From NCBI RefSeq assembly GCF_000821245.2, contig NZ_LN611425.1, positions 93,351 to 133,517 on the forward strand: DNA of 40,167 bases, given 5' to 3'. Below are positions 8,674 through 18,419 of this stretch, one piece after another. This DNA comes from Virgibacillus senegalensis. GTDB lineage: Bacteria > Bacillota > Bacilli > Bacillales > Amphibacillaceae. Position numbers and translations under genes: made by a program. Every line of letters starts with the position of its first letter. The stretch's first letter is position 1. A model generated the notes under the pieces. It saw only the letters and a program-made list of their open reading frames with translations. It was not told where the DNA came from and ran no database searches.

Positions 8674-9291
8674 ATGAAGGTCTATGAAGAAGTGCTCAAC
8701 GAAATTCGGGATTTCATTGAGAAAAATGATTTGTCGCCGGGGGACAAGCTGCCTTCTGAACGCGAATTGACGGAGCATTTAGGTGCTGGAAGATCATCCG
8801 TCAGAGAGGCACTCCGCGCTATTGAGTTGTTGGGGTTAATCGAAACGAGAAGAGGAGAGGGAACCTTTTTGAAAATGTACCAACCATATCACACAGTAGA
8901 GCTGTTGTCATCGTTTATTCTACGGGATTCCAATACCAAGCAAGATATTGTCTTTTCAAAGCGAATCATAGAAAAAGAAGCGGCAAAGCTGGCTTACAGC
9001 CACTTATCCGAACAGGAAAAGAAAGAGCTGCAAATGGTCTTGGAAAATGACCAGTTAACAGCTGAGCAGGTTCATTATCAGTTTTTCTCGATTATTTTTA
9101 AGAGCGGAGAAAATTTTCTCCTGCAAAAAATATGGCACTTATTGAATGATTTTTCTTATGCAGTGGAGAATGTTTTCTATAACAAGCAATTTTATCATCT
9201 GCTTATACATATATATATGGATGGTAATTATGAAAATATTGAAACGCTCTTTAGCAGCTTGCAACGGGAAACTATACCCGAAGCAGAATGA
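8674..9291 (+). CDS. FadR-subfamily GntR transcriptional regulator
   Basis: 205 aa from the first ATG. Residues 1-70 form a GntR winged helix (PGDKLPSERELTEHLGAGRS then VREALRAIELLGLIETRRGEGTFL). The rest is an all-helical effector domain of the FCD type, but short and with an incomplete metal-binding His set: the His of VHYQFF and YHLLIH remain, while the usual final His is absent. It lies between the malic enzyme gene and accDA and probably links fatty-acid or central-carbon metabolites to them. The strongest ribosome site (8640-8648) is too far from the ATG at 8674 but well placed for ATC at 8653 in the same frame; no ATG, GTG or TTG lies between the upstream stop (8638) and 8674. Confidence 0.85.
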   Translation: MKVYEEVLNEIRDFIEKNDLSPGDKLPSERELTEHLGAGRSSVREALRAIELLGLIETRRGEGTFLKMYQPYHTVELLSSFILRDSNTKQDIVFSKRIIEKEAAKLAYSHLSEQEKKELQMVLENDQLTAEQVHYQFFSIIFKSGENFLLQKIWHLLNDFSYAVENVFYNKQFYHLLIHIYMDGNYENIETLFSSLQRETIPEAE

Positions 9292-9384
9292 GAACACCCT
9301 TTACAAGAATGTATAAAGCGGCAGAATAAGCCCCCTTTAGGGAGCAGACAGGCTTCAAGTAAGAGTTAGAAGGAGGGATCATCC

Positions 9385-10245
9385 TTGCTTAAAGACTTAT
9401 TTAGCAAGAAAAAAAAGTATGCATCAATACCTAGAGAGGAAGCAAAGCAAGATATTCCTGAGGGCTTAATGCAAAAATGTAATAATTGTCATAAAATAGT
9501 TTACCGAAAAGAAATGGAAAAAAACATGAATGTATGCCCTAATTGTGGTTATCATCATCAAATGCCTGCATATGATCGAATTGCTTCCCTTTTTGATGAA
9601 GGGACATTTGAAGAATGGGACAAACAATTGATTTCCGCTAACCCTCTCCAATTTCCCGGATATGAGGACAAGCTTGAGAAAGACAGGCAGAAAACGGATT
9701 TAAACGAGGCGGTCGTGACGGGGGCTGGAACCATTGATGGACATCGAGCATCGGTGGCTGTCATGGACGCAAGATTCCGCATGGGAAGCATGGGATCGGT
9801 TGTAGGAGAAAAGATAGCCAGGGCAATCGAGAAAGCAGGAGATGAATCCCTACCCTTCATTATTTTCACGGCATCCGGTGGAGCAAGAATGCAGGAAGGT
9901 GTACTCAGCCTGATGCAAATGAGCAAAACATCGGTGGCTATCAAGCGGTTTAGCGATGCAGGCGGTTTAATGATTTCGATCATGACAAACCCTACTACCG
10001 GAGGGGTGTCAGCCAGCTTTGCTTCATTAGGGGACTATAATTTTGCGGAACCGGGAGCATTGATTGGCTTTGCAGGAAGACGAGTGATCGAGCAGACTAT
10101 TCGTGAAAACCTTCCGGATGATTTTCAGACAGCTGAATTTCAGTTGGCACACGGTCAGTTAGATAAAGTGATCAACAGACATGACATGAAAGATACATTG
10201 GCAACATTGCTTGATATCCATCAGGCAGGGGAGGGATTGTCATGA
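9385..10245 (+). CDS. accD: Acetyl-CoA carboxylase carboxyltransferase subunit beta
   Basis: 286 aa. Starts at TTG, supported by AAGGAGG (9370-9376) 8 bases before it and by the family N-terminus [12 protein letters not shown]. It has a zinc ribbon with C32, C35, C51 and C54, then the crotonase-like carboxyltransferase fold ([28 protein letters not shown]). With AccA it transfers the carboxyl group from biotin to acetyl-CoA, giving malonyl-CoA, the committed step of fatty-acid synthesis in the cytoplasm. Its end overlaps accA by 4 bases (ATGA), which couples synthesis of the two subunits. The preceding GntR gene may control it. Confidence 0.96.
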   Translation: MLKDLFSKKKKYASIPREEAKQDIPEGLMQKCNNCHKIVYRKEMEKNMNVCPNCGYHHQMPAYDRIASLFDEGTFEEWDKQLISANPLQFPGYEDKLEKDRQKTDLNEAVVTGAGTIDGHRASVAVMDARFRMGSMGSVVGEKIARAIEKAGDESLPFIIFTASGGARMQEGVLSLMQMSKTSVAIKRFSDAGGLMISIMTNPTTGGVSASFASLGDYNFAEPGALIGFAGRRVIEQTIRENLPDDFQTAEFQLAHGQLDKVINRHDMKDTLATLLDIHQAGEGLS

Positions 10246-11204
10246 AACAGGTCCTTGATTTCGAAAAACCTGTGGTAGAATTACGAGAAAAAATTTCTGA
10301 ATTGAAAGCTTTTACGAAGGATAGTGAAATCGACTTAACGGAAGAAATTACAACCTTGGAAAAACGCCTGGAAAACTTGGAAAATGATATATATGGAAAC
10401 CTCAAGCCATGGGACAGGGTACAGATTGCCCGTCATGCGGAAAGACCTACAACTCTGGATTATATCGAGCTGCTTTTTACTGATTTTATGGAATTTCATG
10501 GGGACAGGCTGTTTGGCGATGATGAAGCGTTAGTTGCAGGGATTGCTAAATTTAATGGAAAGCCTGTCACAGTAGTTGGTCATCAACGAGGTAAAGAAAC
10601 AAAAGAAAATATACGCCGGAATTTTGGCATGCCACACCCGGAAGGATATCGAAAAGCGCTTCGTCACATGAAACAGGCAGAAAAGTTTCACCGACCTGTC
10701 ATTTGTTTTATCGATACAAAAGGAGCATACCCGGGAAAGGCAGCAGAAGAACGGGGCCAAAGCGAAGCGATCGCAAGAAACTTGATGGAGATGGCTGGGT
10801 TGCGGGTGCCGATTGTCTGTGTCGTTATTGGAGAAGGCGGCAGCGGTGGTGCACTTGCACTCGGGGTCGGCGATAAAATCCATATGCTCGAAAACTCGAC
10901 CTATTCCGTTATTTCACCGGAAGGAGCTGCGGCTTTGCTATGGAAGGATTCCGGTCAGGCTCAAAGAGCTGCCGAAACGATGAAAATAACCTCTTATGAT
11001 TTGAAGGAATTGAACATCATCGATGAAATTATCCAGGAAGTACGTGGTGGAGCCCATCGAGACGTCAGAAAACAGGCTGATTATATAGGGGAAGTGCTCG
11101 CAGCTTCGCTGGAAGAACTCTCTGAATTGGAAACAGAAGAATTGCTAGATAAACGTTGGGAAAAATATAAACAAATAGGAGATTATTCAGAGTTGGAATC
11201 TTAA
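10242..11204 (+). CDS. accA: Acetyl-CoA carboxylase carboxyltransferase subunit alpha
   Basis: 320 aa, close to the 325 aa of B. subtilis. An N-terminal helical region (about 1-60) precedes the carboxyltransferase domain, with [35 protein letters not shown] and [16 protein letters not shown], the oxyanion-hole region. It partners AccD in an alpha2beta2 carboxyltransferase. The ATG overlaps the accD stop. A terminator-like hairpin follows, so accDA can end before pfkA, although read-through is possible. Confidence 0.96.
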   Translation: MKQVLDFEKPVVELREKISELKAFTKDSEIDLTEEITTLEKRLENLENDIYGNLKPWDRVQIARHAERPTTLDYIELLFTDFMEFHGDRLFGDDEALVAGIAKFNGKPVTVVGHQRGKETKENIRRNFGMPHPEGYRKALRHMKQAEKFHRPVICFIDTKGAYPGKAAEERGQSEAIARNLMEMAGLRVPIVCVVIGEGGSGGALALGVGDKIHMLENSTYSVISPEGAAALLWKDSGQAQRAAETMKITSYDLKELNIIDEIIQEVRGGAHRDVRKQADYIGEVLAASLEELSELETEELLDKRWEKYKQIGDYSELES

Positions 11205-11221
11205 ACAGCTCGAGTTTAATT

Positions 11222-11256
11222 GCTGTCCCGGCCAAGGTCAGGACAGCTGTTTCTAT
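11222..11256 (+). terminator. Terminator-like hairpin after accA
   Basis: Stem GCTGTCC / GGACAGC (11222-11228 with 11241-11247) followed by TGTTTCT. A longer competing pairing AAACAGCT / AGCTGTTT (11203-11210 with 11245-11252) overlaps the accA stop. Confidence 0.55.
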
Positions 11257-11308
11257 GCCCTCGTTCCATGCCGGATGGAAGTTTGGTGCGAAGCCAGCCC
11301 TTTTCATG

Positions 11309-11314
11309 TATAAT
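11309..11314 (+). promoter_or_regulatory. Candidate pfkA-pyk promoter -10 element
   Basis: TATAAT about 85 bases before the pfkA ATG. The only -35-like sequence, TTGGTG at 11283, is 20 bases away, so the assignment rests on the -10 and on position. Confidence 0.35.
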
Positions 11315-11395
11315 TTTATTTGATAATATCATTCTTTGGGATTATCTTGGAATGGGGAGAGGAATTAAAAGGCATAATCTAAATAGAGGTGATAA

Positions 11396-12358
<963 letters not shown>

Positions 12359-12399
12359 GAAGAAATGACAGAAGAGGAATTTTGAAAGGAGGAAATCAA

Positions 12400-14160
12400 A
12401 TGAGAAAAACAAAAATTGTAAGTACAATCGGTCCTGCTTCCGAATCAGTAGAGACACTGACAAAGTTGATGGAGGCGGGGATGAATGTTGCCCGGTTGAA
12501 CTTTTCTCATGGAGATTTCGAAGAACATGGACAACGCATCAAAAACATCAGGGAGGCCGCTGAGAAAACTGGAAGTACGGTAGCGATTCTCTTGGATACA
12601 AAAGGCCCTGAAATCAGAACCGGTACATTAAAAGACGGAGAAGCCCAACTAACTAAGGGAGATACCGTTTATGTATCCATGGAGGACATTGAGGGTACTG
12701 CAGAGCGGATTTCTGTCACCTATCCAGATTTAATCAACGATGTTCACATCGGTTCCAAATTATTATTGGACGATGGCTTGATTGAATTGGAAGTAGAAGA
12801 AATTCTAAAGGACAAAAACGAGCTGAAAACAAAAGCACTCAACTCTGGCTTGTTAAAAAACAAAAAAGGTGTCAACGTACCAAACGTTAGCGTAAACCTT
12901 CCAGGAATGACGGAAAAGGACGCGAAAGACATCGAGTTTGGCATTGAGCAGGGTGTGGACTTCATCGCCGCCTCCTTTGTCAGACGTGCAACAGACGTGA
13001 TGGAGATTCGTGACTTGCTTGAGAAGCATGATGCAGGTCATATTCAAATCATCCCTAAAATTGAGAACCAGGAAGGTGTCGACAACTTAGATCATATCCT
13101 GCAGGTCAGTGATGGATTAATGGTGGCACGGGGAGATCTTGGGGTTGAAATCCCACCTGAAGAGGTTCCGTTGGTACAAAAAGAAATGATTCGCAAGTGT
13201 AATACAGCAGGAAAGCCAGTTATTACGGCAACCCAAATGCTGGATTCCATGCAGCGCAATCCGCGTCCTACTCGTGCGGAAGCATCTGACGTAGCGAACG
13301 CCATTTTTGATGGTTCGGATGCGATTATGCTTTCTGGTGAGACAGCAGCTGGAGATTATCCTGTGGAAGCAGTCCAAACAATGAGCAATATCGCGATGAG
13401 GGCTGAGACAGCAATTGACCATAAAACGATTCTTGATTTACGTTCGAAAAACAGCGATATGACGATTACCGATGCAATCAGTCAGTCGGTTAACCACTCA
13501 GCTATGAATTTGGAAGTGGATGCGATTTTGACTCCGACTGTTAGTGGTCATACAGCCAGAATGATTTCCAAATACCGTCCGAAAGCTCCTATTATTGCCG
13601 TGACTTTCGATGAGCGAATTAACCGCAGGCTTGCCCTTGTGTGGGGTGTACAAACAATCGTCGGTCAACTCGCTCATTCTACTGACGACGTGTTGGATGT
13701 GGCTATCGACCGTGGAATTGATTCCGGTATTCTGGAGCGTGGTAATCGTGTTATTATCACTGCCGGTGTTCCAGTGGGCGAAAGTGGCACCACCAACCTG
13801 ATGAAAGTCCACGTTATCGGAGACGTGCTTGCAAAAGGGCAAGGTGTCGGCAAAGGAAGCGCATATGGGCGGGCAGTTGTTGCCAAGAATACAGCCGAAG
13901 CATTGGAAAAGGTAAGAGAAGATGATATCCTGGTGACTTACGGTACGGATAAAGACATGATGCCTGCCATTGAAAAGGCTAGTGGACTGATCACTCAGGA
14001 AGGCGGCCTGACTTCCCATGCTGCGGTGGTAGGATTGAGCCTCGGAATCCCGGTTATCGTGGGAGTTGACAAGGCTATCGAGTTAGTGGAAGATGGAAAA
14101 GATATAACCATTGACGCTAGCAAAGGCGATATATACAATGGACATGCAAGTGTCCTGTAA
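12400..14160 (+). CDS. pyk: Pyruvate kinase with C-terminal PEP-utilising domain
   Basis: 586 aa from the ATG at 12400, which has AAAGGAGG 7 bases before it; an in-frame ATG 18 bases upstream overlaps the ribosome site and is rejected. Catalytic barrel ([49 protein letters not shown]), then the kinase C domain (about 350-470). The extra domain (about 475-586) carries the swivelling PEP-utiliser motif [21 protein letters not shown], including the Thr-Ser-His that is phosphorylated in PPDK and EI. This is normal for Bacillus pyruvate kinases (585 aa in B. subtilis). Second gene of the pfkA operon; a strong terminator follows. Confidence 0.97.
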   Translation: MRKTKIVSTIGPASESVETLTKLMEAGMNVARLNFSHGDFEEHGQRIKNIREAAEKTGSTVAILLDTKGPEIRTGTLKDGEAQLTKGDTVYVSMEDIEGTAERISVTYPDLINDVHIGSKLLLDDGLIELEVEEILKDKNELKTKALNSGLLKNKKGVNVPNVSVNLPGMTEKDAKDIEFGIEQGVDFIAASFVRRATDVMEIRDLLEKHDAGHIQIIPKIENQEGVDNLDHILQVSDGLMVARGDLGVEIPPEEVPLVQKEMIRKCNTAGKPVITATQMLDSMQRNPRPTRAEASDVANAIFDGSDAIMLSGETAAGDYPVEAVQTMSNIAMRAETAIDHKTILDLRSKNSDMTITDAISQSVNHSAMNLEVDAILTPTVSGHTARMISKYRPKAPIIAVTFDERINRRLALVWGVQTIVGQLAHSTDDVLDVAIDRGIDSGILERGNRVIITAGVPVGESGTTNLMKVHVIGDVLAKGQGVGKGSAYGRAVVAKNTAEALEKVREDDILVTYGTDKDMMPAIEKASGLITQEGGLTSHAAVVGLSLGIPVIVGVDKAIELVEDGKDITIDASKGDIYNGHASVL

Positions 14161-14169
14161 AAGGAAACG

Positions 14170-14202
14170 AAGAAGAGGTTTTGCGGCCTCTTCTTTTCTT
14201 TT
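14170..14202 (+). terminator. Rho-independent terminator of pfkA-pyk
   Basis: 9-bp perfect stem AAGAAGAGG / CCTCTTCTT with an 8-base loop, followed by a T-rich tail TTCTTTT. Confidence 0.9.
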
Positions 14203-14248
14203 AAATGAAGATGGACCAGGTGGTCGACAGGAGGAAGGAGATTAACAG

Positions 14249-14641
14249 ATGTTTCGGTGGATATTGCTTTTTGTATTAGTGGTTCCTGCTTTGGAAATCG
14301 GTGTATTAGTATGGTCAGGTAACAGAATCGGCCCTTGGTGGGTTGTGTTTTTGATCATCTTGACAGGTGTTATAGGCGCATGGCTGGCGAAACAGCAAGG
14401 GCTGGAGACGCTTGCCAGAGCAAGACAAGCCATGTCATACGGCGAACCGCCGAGGGAGGAAATCATGGATGGCATCTGCATCCTTGTGGGTGCAGCAGTA
14501 CTCCTGACTCCCGGCTTTATCACTGACGCAATTGGCTTCCTTTTATTGCTTCCTCCTACACGGAAACCGATTAAGCGGTGGATGATGAATATGCTGCGTC
14601 GAATGATGGATAGGGGAACCATTACCATTTTTCGCAGGTGA
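14249..14641 (+). CDS. fxsA: FxsA family membrane protein
   Basis: 130 aa. Hydrophobic segments at about residues 3-20, 24-45 and 72-98, with conserved VPALEIGVLVWSG, GAWLAKQQGLETL and GAAVLLTPGFITDAIGFLLLL, which define the FxsA/YtzA family. The tail is basic and cytoplasmic. In E. coli, FxsA overproduction relieves phage exclusion by the F plasmid; the normal role in Bacillaceae is unknown. AAGGAG lies 8 bases before the ATG, and terminators on both sides make it monocistronic. Confidence 0.9.
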   Translation: MFRWILLFVLVVPALEIGVLVWSGNRIGPWWVVFLIILTGVIGAWLAKQQGLETLARARQAMSYGEPPREEIMDGICILVGAAVLLTPGFITDAIGFLLLLPPTRKPIKRWMMNMLRRMMDRGTITIFRR

Positions 14642-14648
14642 AATGAAG

Positions 14649-14693
14649 AGAAGGGCTGTCCTGTAAACGTATAGGGTTCAGTCCTTCTTTTTT
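14649..14693 (+). terminator. Rho-independent terminator of fxsA
   Basis: 10-bp stem AGAAGGGCTG / CAGTCCTTCT (one G-U pair) followed directly by TTTTT. Confidence 0.85.
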
Positions 14694-14730
14694 AAATTCA
14701 TCTTGAGAATACCCATAATAGGAGGTTATA

Positions 14731-15837
14731 TTACTCTTTTATAAAATCCCATAGCTGCTTCAACAAACCGCTTTTTATAAAAGTGGTCACCGTTACGAGG
14801 GCAACAGGCCCAGCGAGCAGTCCCCATAAACCGAATAGCTGAAATCCTGCAAACAAGCAAATGAGCATGGCTAAAGGATTGACTCCGATGTTATCAGATA
14901 AAACTTTCGGCTCGCTGATTTGACGCTGAATCACCACAGCTCCATATAAAATGGCCAAGCCTATCGTCAACCCGTAATTCCCAGTAAAGAATACATATAC
15001 CATCCAGGGAAAAAAAATAATGCCAGCACCTAGATAAGGAAGCAGGTCGACCAATGCGGTTATCAAAGCAATAGTTAACGAATGATCGATTTTCAATATT
15101 AGCAGTCCGGTCAATACAAGGAGAAAAGTGATGGAAATCAGTAGCATTTGAGCCTTTAGATACCCGAAGAATGCTTGCTTTAGCCCCTTATACATTGCTG
15201 CTGCCCCTGTAGTAAATGATGAGGGCAAATAGTTAAAGAAGGTATCTTTCAGCTTGTACCAGTCTTTACAAATAAAAAAGGTACCTAATAACGAAAACAG
15301 CCAAATAGAAAAATAATTTGGTAATCGGATTAGTGACTGGGATACCATTTGCAATAAGTGCTGAATGATGAGGGCACCTGCGGCAGCGATATTTGCCCCG
15401 AGTTCTTTTAACTGTCCAGTTACTAAATCCTGCTGCGAGGGTTCAAGTTTATCAACAAGATTATTCATCTTTTCATAGAAAGGGCTTAAATAGTAGGAAG
15501 CAAACTCCTCTGTAAAGTGGATTAGTTCCTTAAACTGTCCGGGAATTCTGGCTGCAAGGAAACTTGTTCCATTGATCAATTCGACAATTAAAAAGGCGAC
15601 CAGGAAAGAAGCAATCACGAGAAATCCTGCCAGCACCAGCACGACAGAAGCTGCACGGGGAAGCCTTGTCAGGCGTTGGAGAATAGAAACGATTGGATTG
15701 AGAAGGATAGCCATGACAATGGCTATGATAAACGGATATGTGTATTTGGCAACATAGTACAGGGCGAGGGTTCCCACTGCGGCACAGCATACAACAAGAA
15801 TAAGGCGCAGCCATTTGTTTAATAATGCAGAGTACAT
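14731..15837 (-). CDS. ytvI: AI-2E family transporter-like membrane protein YtvI
   Basis: 368 aa, close to 371 in B. subtilis YtvI. About eight hydrophobic segments: two at the N-terminus (about 10-45), one near 62-85, a long amphipathic middle (about 90-150, NLVDKLEPSQQDL), one at 180-195, and a C-terminal cluster (215-350) including LPYLGAGIIFFPWMVYVF and the family motif GNYGLTIGLAILYGAVVIQRQ. The family (PF01594) contains the proposed autoinducer-2 exporter TqsA and Na+/H+ antiporters, so the substrate is not assigned. GGGAGGTG precedes the ATG. It diverges from ytwI. Confidence 0.85.
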   Translation of the reverse strand: MYSALLNKWLRLILVVCCAAVGTLALYYVAKYTYPFIIAIVMAILLNPIVSILQRLTRLPRAASVVLVLAGFLVIASFLVAFLIVELINGTSFLAARIPGQFKELIHFTEEFASYYLSPFYEKMNNLVDKLEPSQQDLVTGQLKELGANIAAAGALIIQHLLQMVSQSLIRLPNYFSIWLFSLLGTFFICKDWYKLKDTFFNYLPSSFTTGAAAMYKGLKQAFFGYLKAQMLLISITFLLVLTGLLILKIDHSLTIALITALVDLLPYLGAGIIFFPWMVYVFFTGNYGLTIGLAILYGAVVIQRQISEPKVLSDNIGVNPLAMLICLFAGFQLFGLWGLLAGPVALVTVTTFIKSGLLKQLWDFIKE

Positions 15838-15930
15838 ATTTTACACCTCCCTGAAGTCCAACTTCATTTAGAAGAATTGAATACATTAAAATAAGAGCGG
15901 ACAGTAACCTGATGCTTTTTCGACGACGCT

Positions 15931-15939
15931 TGATATGAT
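15931..15939 (+). promoter_or_regulatory. Extended -10 promoter of ytwI
   Basis: TGATATGAT (TGn plus TATGAT) 42 bases before the ytwI start. No -35 match, which is common for extended -10 promoters. Confidence 0.5.
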
Positions 15940-15980
15940 AGGATTAACAATGGTTTGTAATGCAGAGTGGAGGTAGCAAC

Positions 15981-16451
15981 ATGTTTAATCAATCAACGAT
16001 TTTTTTGCTCATTTTATTTTTACTGGGATATTTCGGAAAAAACCAATCAATTATGGTAGCTGTTTATGTTTTATTGGGCCTGCAGCTCTTCCGGTTGGAT
16101 GATAAAGTGTTTCCTTATCTGGCTGACAAAGGAATCAGCTTAGGAGTCACTATCATAACAATTGCTGTTTTGGTGCCAATTGCGACGGGAGATATCGGGT
16201 TCCAGGATTTGCTGAACAGTGTGAAATCCTATTATGCCTGGATTGCACTTGCAGCAGGTATATTCGTGGCCTTGATTGCCAAAAATGGCCTGGATTTATT
16301 GGCAAACGATCCGCATTTAACTACAGCCTTGGTCATGGGAACGATATTAGCGGTTGTGTTTTTCCATGGAGTGGCAGTTGGCCCGTTGATAGGAGCAGGT
16401 ATTGCCTATATGGTGATGAAGCTGGTCGATTCCTTGCTGAAATTTGGTTGA
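15981..16451 (+). CDS. ytwI: DUF441 membrane protein YtwI
   Basis: 156 aa from the ATG at 15981, which follows GGAGGT; an in-frame ATG at 15960 lacks a ribosome site. Four to five hydrophobic segments (about 5-20, 22-38, 53-75, 83-105, 112-150), little charge, and GTILAVVFFHGVAVGPLIGAG typical of the DUF441/YtwI family. The function is unknown. A perfect terminator hairpin begins at the stop codon. Confidence 0.85.
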   Translation: MFNQSTIFLLILFLLGYFGKNQSIMVAVYVLLGLQLFRLDDKVFPYLADKGISLGVTIITIAVLVPIATGDIGFQDLLNSVKSYYAWIALAAGIFVALIAKNGLDLLANDPHLTTALVMGTILAVVFFHGVAVGPLIGAGIAYMVMKLVDSLLKFG

Positions 16452-16482
16452 GGATACTGACATGAAAAGTATCCTCTTTCTT
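16450..16482 (+). terminator. Rho-independent terminator of ytwI
   Basis: 9-bp perfect stem GAGGATACT / AGTATCCTC, overlapping the ytwI stop codon, then a T-rich tail TTTCTT. Confidence 0.85.
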
Positions 16483-16690
16483 ATTCACCGCTTGTACATT
16501 TTATTGGTGGAAAACATAAAATATTCCTTTTCAACTGGCTTGAAAATCGTTCATCATTACCTGCTTCTTTCCCCAGTATAACTAAGAAAGGGCCAGGAAC
16601 AAGCACGCCTGTCTTTTAACTCGATAGCCAGCCCTGTCTATTTAATATATCACTTTCCCGGTAAATACTTCCTTCCATTACCTGGCTATG

Positions 16691-16705
16691 ATAAGGTTGA
16701 ATTAT
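16691..16705. promoter_or_regulatory. Candidate CcpC-binding dyad upstream of citZ
   Basis: ATAA, 7 bases, TTAT: an exact match to the dyad described for the citrate-responsive LysR regulator CcpC at the B. subtilis citZ and citB promoters. It lies 29-43 bases before a TATAAT at 16734-16739, the position expected for CcpC repression. Confidence 0.5.
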
Positions 16706-16733
16706 TTGAAAAATAAATCAACTAAAGGTAGTC

Positions 16734-16739
16734 TATAAT
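16734..16739 (+). promoter_or_regulatory. Candidate citZ promoter 1, -10 element
   Basis: TATAAT downstream of the CcpC-type dyad. No good -35 at 16-18 bases; TTGAAA at 16706 is 22 bases away. A transcript from here would have a leader of about 390 nt. Confidence 0.4.
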
Positions 16740-16883
16740 TGTCAGGCTGATAAGTTCAACATACATAGCATGAAAGCATGGCAACCAAACAGCAGTATCC
16801 AGCAAGGTACCGTTTTCGACACGATTCAGTCCATGGAGAACATCCGTGACGCCAATTGTGTTCTATTATGAAAAAGAAAACGT

Positions 16884-16912
16884 TTCACTTTGTTATCTTT
16901 ATTGTTTATAAT
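16884..16912 (+). promoter_or_regulatory. Candidate citZ promoter 2
   Basis: TTTCAC (16884-16889), 17 bases, TATAAT (16907-16912). The -35 is weak. The start would be near 16919, giving a leader of about 218 nt and placing the cre-like site at about +11. Confidence 0.4.
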
Positions 16913-16928
16913 TGAACGTGGGGATGAA

Positions 16929-16943
16929 TGGAAAGCATTTTCT
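16929..16943. promoter_or_regulatory. cre-like site (CcpA) in citZ leader
   Basis: TGGAAAGCATTTTCT differs from the cre consensus WTGNAANCGNWNNCW at two positions and keeps the near-palindromic core GAAAGC-TTTTC. CcpA control of citZ is known in B. subtilis. It sits just after candidate promoter 2. Confidence 0.4.
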
Positions 16944-17056
16944 ATCTATCAATGTATGGAAAGTTTTGTCGCTTTCTGACCTTATACAGCAATGCTGGAT
17001 TGCTTCGCCTGACAGGCCGGTCCACCGGGTTACTTTGCTTGGTTTCTTATTTGTTA

Positions 17057-17089
17057 GTCAGATGTCTTCGAGAATATCGTTTATCTGAC
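17057..17089 (+). other. Stem-loop in citZ leader
   Basis: 7-bp perfect inverted repeat GTCAGAT / ATCTGAC (17057-17063 with 17083-17089), 47 bases before the citZ ATG. There is no T tail, so it is not a terminator; it may stabilise the leader or present an RNA-binding site. Confidence 0.4.
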
Positions 17090-17136
17090 AGTCGGGCGTA
17101 AGCGCGAGGAAAATACGGGTAAAGGAGAGAGATGTA

Positions 17137-18252
17137 ATGTCAACAACGAAAGGGTTGGAAGGAATTGTAGCTACAGAATCATCAATAAGCTCCATCATCG
17201 ATGATCAGTTGACCTACGCTGGATACACAATTGATGATTTGGCTGAAAATTCAAGTTTTGAGGAAGTCATTTTCCTGCTTTGGAATAAGAGACTTCCTAA
17301 TAAAGAAGAATTGGATCGTTTGTCCGAAGATTTATTTTCCAAAATGGAACTTCCTGAAGAGATTATCCAGCATTTAAAATCTTATGACCTTAACACGGTT
17401 CATCCTATGGCTGCATTAAGGACTGCTGTTTCCATGCTTGGTCTTTTAGATTCGGAAGCAGATGAAATGGATGAAGAGGCTAATAAGCGGAAAGCCATCA
17501 GCCTGCAGGCTAAAATTTCATCAATTGTGGCAGCGTTTTCGAGAATCCGCGAGGGCAATGAAGCTGTTTCTCCTAAGCAGGGATTGAGCTATGCAGCTAA
17601 TTTTCTTTACATGCTAAATGGTAAAGAACCGGAAGATCTTGAAATCGAAGCTGTAAATAAGGCGTTGGTTCTCCATGCGGATCACGAACTGAATGCCTCT
17701 ACTTTTACAGCCCGAGTATGTGTGGCGACATTATCGGATGTTTATTCTGGAATTACATCTGCAATCAGTGCCTTGAAAGGACCGTTACATGGCGGAGCGA
17801 ATGAACGGGTAATGAAAATGTTGACGGAAATCGGTGAAGTCGACCATGCCATTCCGTATATCGAAAAGAAGTTGCAAAACAAAGAGAAAATAATGGGGAT
17901 GGGTCATCGAGTATACCGAAATGGCGATCCGAGAGCCAAGCATTTGAAAAAGATGTCCCGTGAACTGACAGAATTGACAGGCCAATCGAAATGGTACGAT
18001 ATGTCTGTTAAAATCGAAGACTATATTAAAGAAAATAAGGGTTTGCCGGCAAACGTCGATTTTTATTCAGCATCTGTTTATCACAGCCTTGGAATCGACC
18101 ATGATTTATTTACGCCAATCTTTGCGGTAAGCAGAGTATCCGGTTGGCTAGCCCATATCCTCGAACAATATGAAAACAATCGGCTAATCCGTCCGCGTGC
18201 AGAATACGTAGGACCAAAACATCAAACCTATAAGTCTATTGAAGATCGTTAA
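17137..18252 (+). CDS. citZ: Citrate synthase
   Basis: 371 aa. Condenses acetyl-CoA and oxaloacetate to citrate. The catalytic triad is visible: H218 in GPLHGGANE, H257 in MGMGHRVY, and D308 in NVDFYSASVYHSLGI; HADHELNAST is also conserved. This is the short dimeric Gram-positive type. AAAGGAG precedes the ATG. First gene of the citZ-icd-mdh TCA cluster behind a leader of 200-400 nt with CcpC- and CcpA-type sites. The C-terminus RPRAEYVGPKHQTYKSIEDR is typical of CitZ. Confidence 0.97.
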   Translation: MSTTKGLEGIVATESSISSIIDDQLTYAGYTIDDLAENSSFEEVIFLLWNKRLPNKEELDRLSEDLFSKMELPEEIIQHLKSYDLNTVHPMAALRTAVSMLGLLDSEADEMDEEANKRKAISLQAKISSIVAAFSRIREGNEAVSPKQGLSYAANFLYMLNGKEPEDLEIEAVNKALVLHADHELNASTFTARVCVATLSDVYSGITSAISALKGPLHGGANERVMKMLTEIGEVDHAIPYIEKKLQNKEKIMGMGHRVYRNGDPRAKHLKKMSRELTELTGQSKWYDMSVKIEDYIKENKGLPANVDFYSASVYHSLGIDHDLFTPIFAVSRVSGWLAHILEQYENNRLIRPRAEYVGPKHQTYKSIEDR

Positions 18253-18273
18253 AGAAAAAGGCAATTCGATAGC

Positions 18274-18300
18274 TTTCAGGCGGTTGTCTTCCGCCTGGAA
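18274..18300 (+). other. Stem-loop between citZ and icd
   Basis: 10-bp stem (TTTCAGGCGG with CCGCCTGGAA, one G-U pair) and a 7-base loop. The T-rich stretch comes only about 10 bases later, so it may be a leaky terminator or an mRNA 3'-end stabiliser that sets the citZ to icd-mdh ratio. Confidence 0.45.
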
Positions 18301-18419
18301 AAGTAAGGGCTTCCTTCTTTTGCGAAGAGAAGACGAAACGGATAATTGATAATTATAAAAATTCACCATGATTTATGATACTATTTATCTGGTTGATTAA
18401 TTTTTGAGGAGGTCATCTT

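Noticed and set aside
9300-9328. TTTACA before accD as a promoter
   Set aside because: No acceptable -10 at 16-18 bases; accDA may be read from the GntR gene's transcript.
14214-14225. GACCA-GG-TGGTC inverted repeat before fxsA as a second GntR operator
   Set aside because: The arms are in the inverted order relative to TGGTC-A-GACCA and the spacing is different; no promoter adjoins it.
16876-16886. GAAA-ACG-TTTC upstream of citZ as a cre site
   Set aside because: The centre lacks the usual cre spacing; the site at 16929-16943 fits better.
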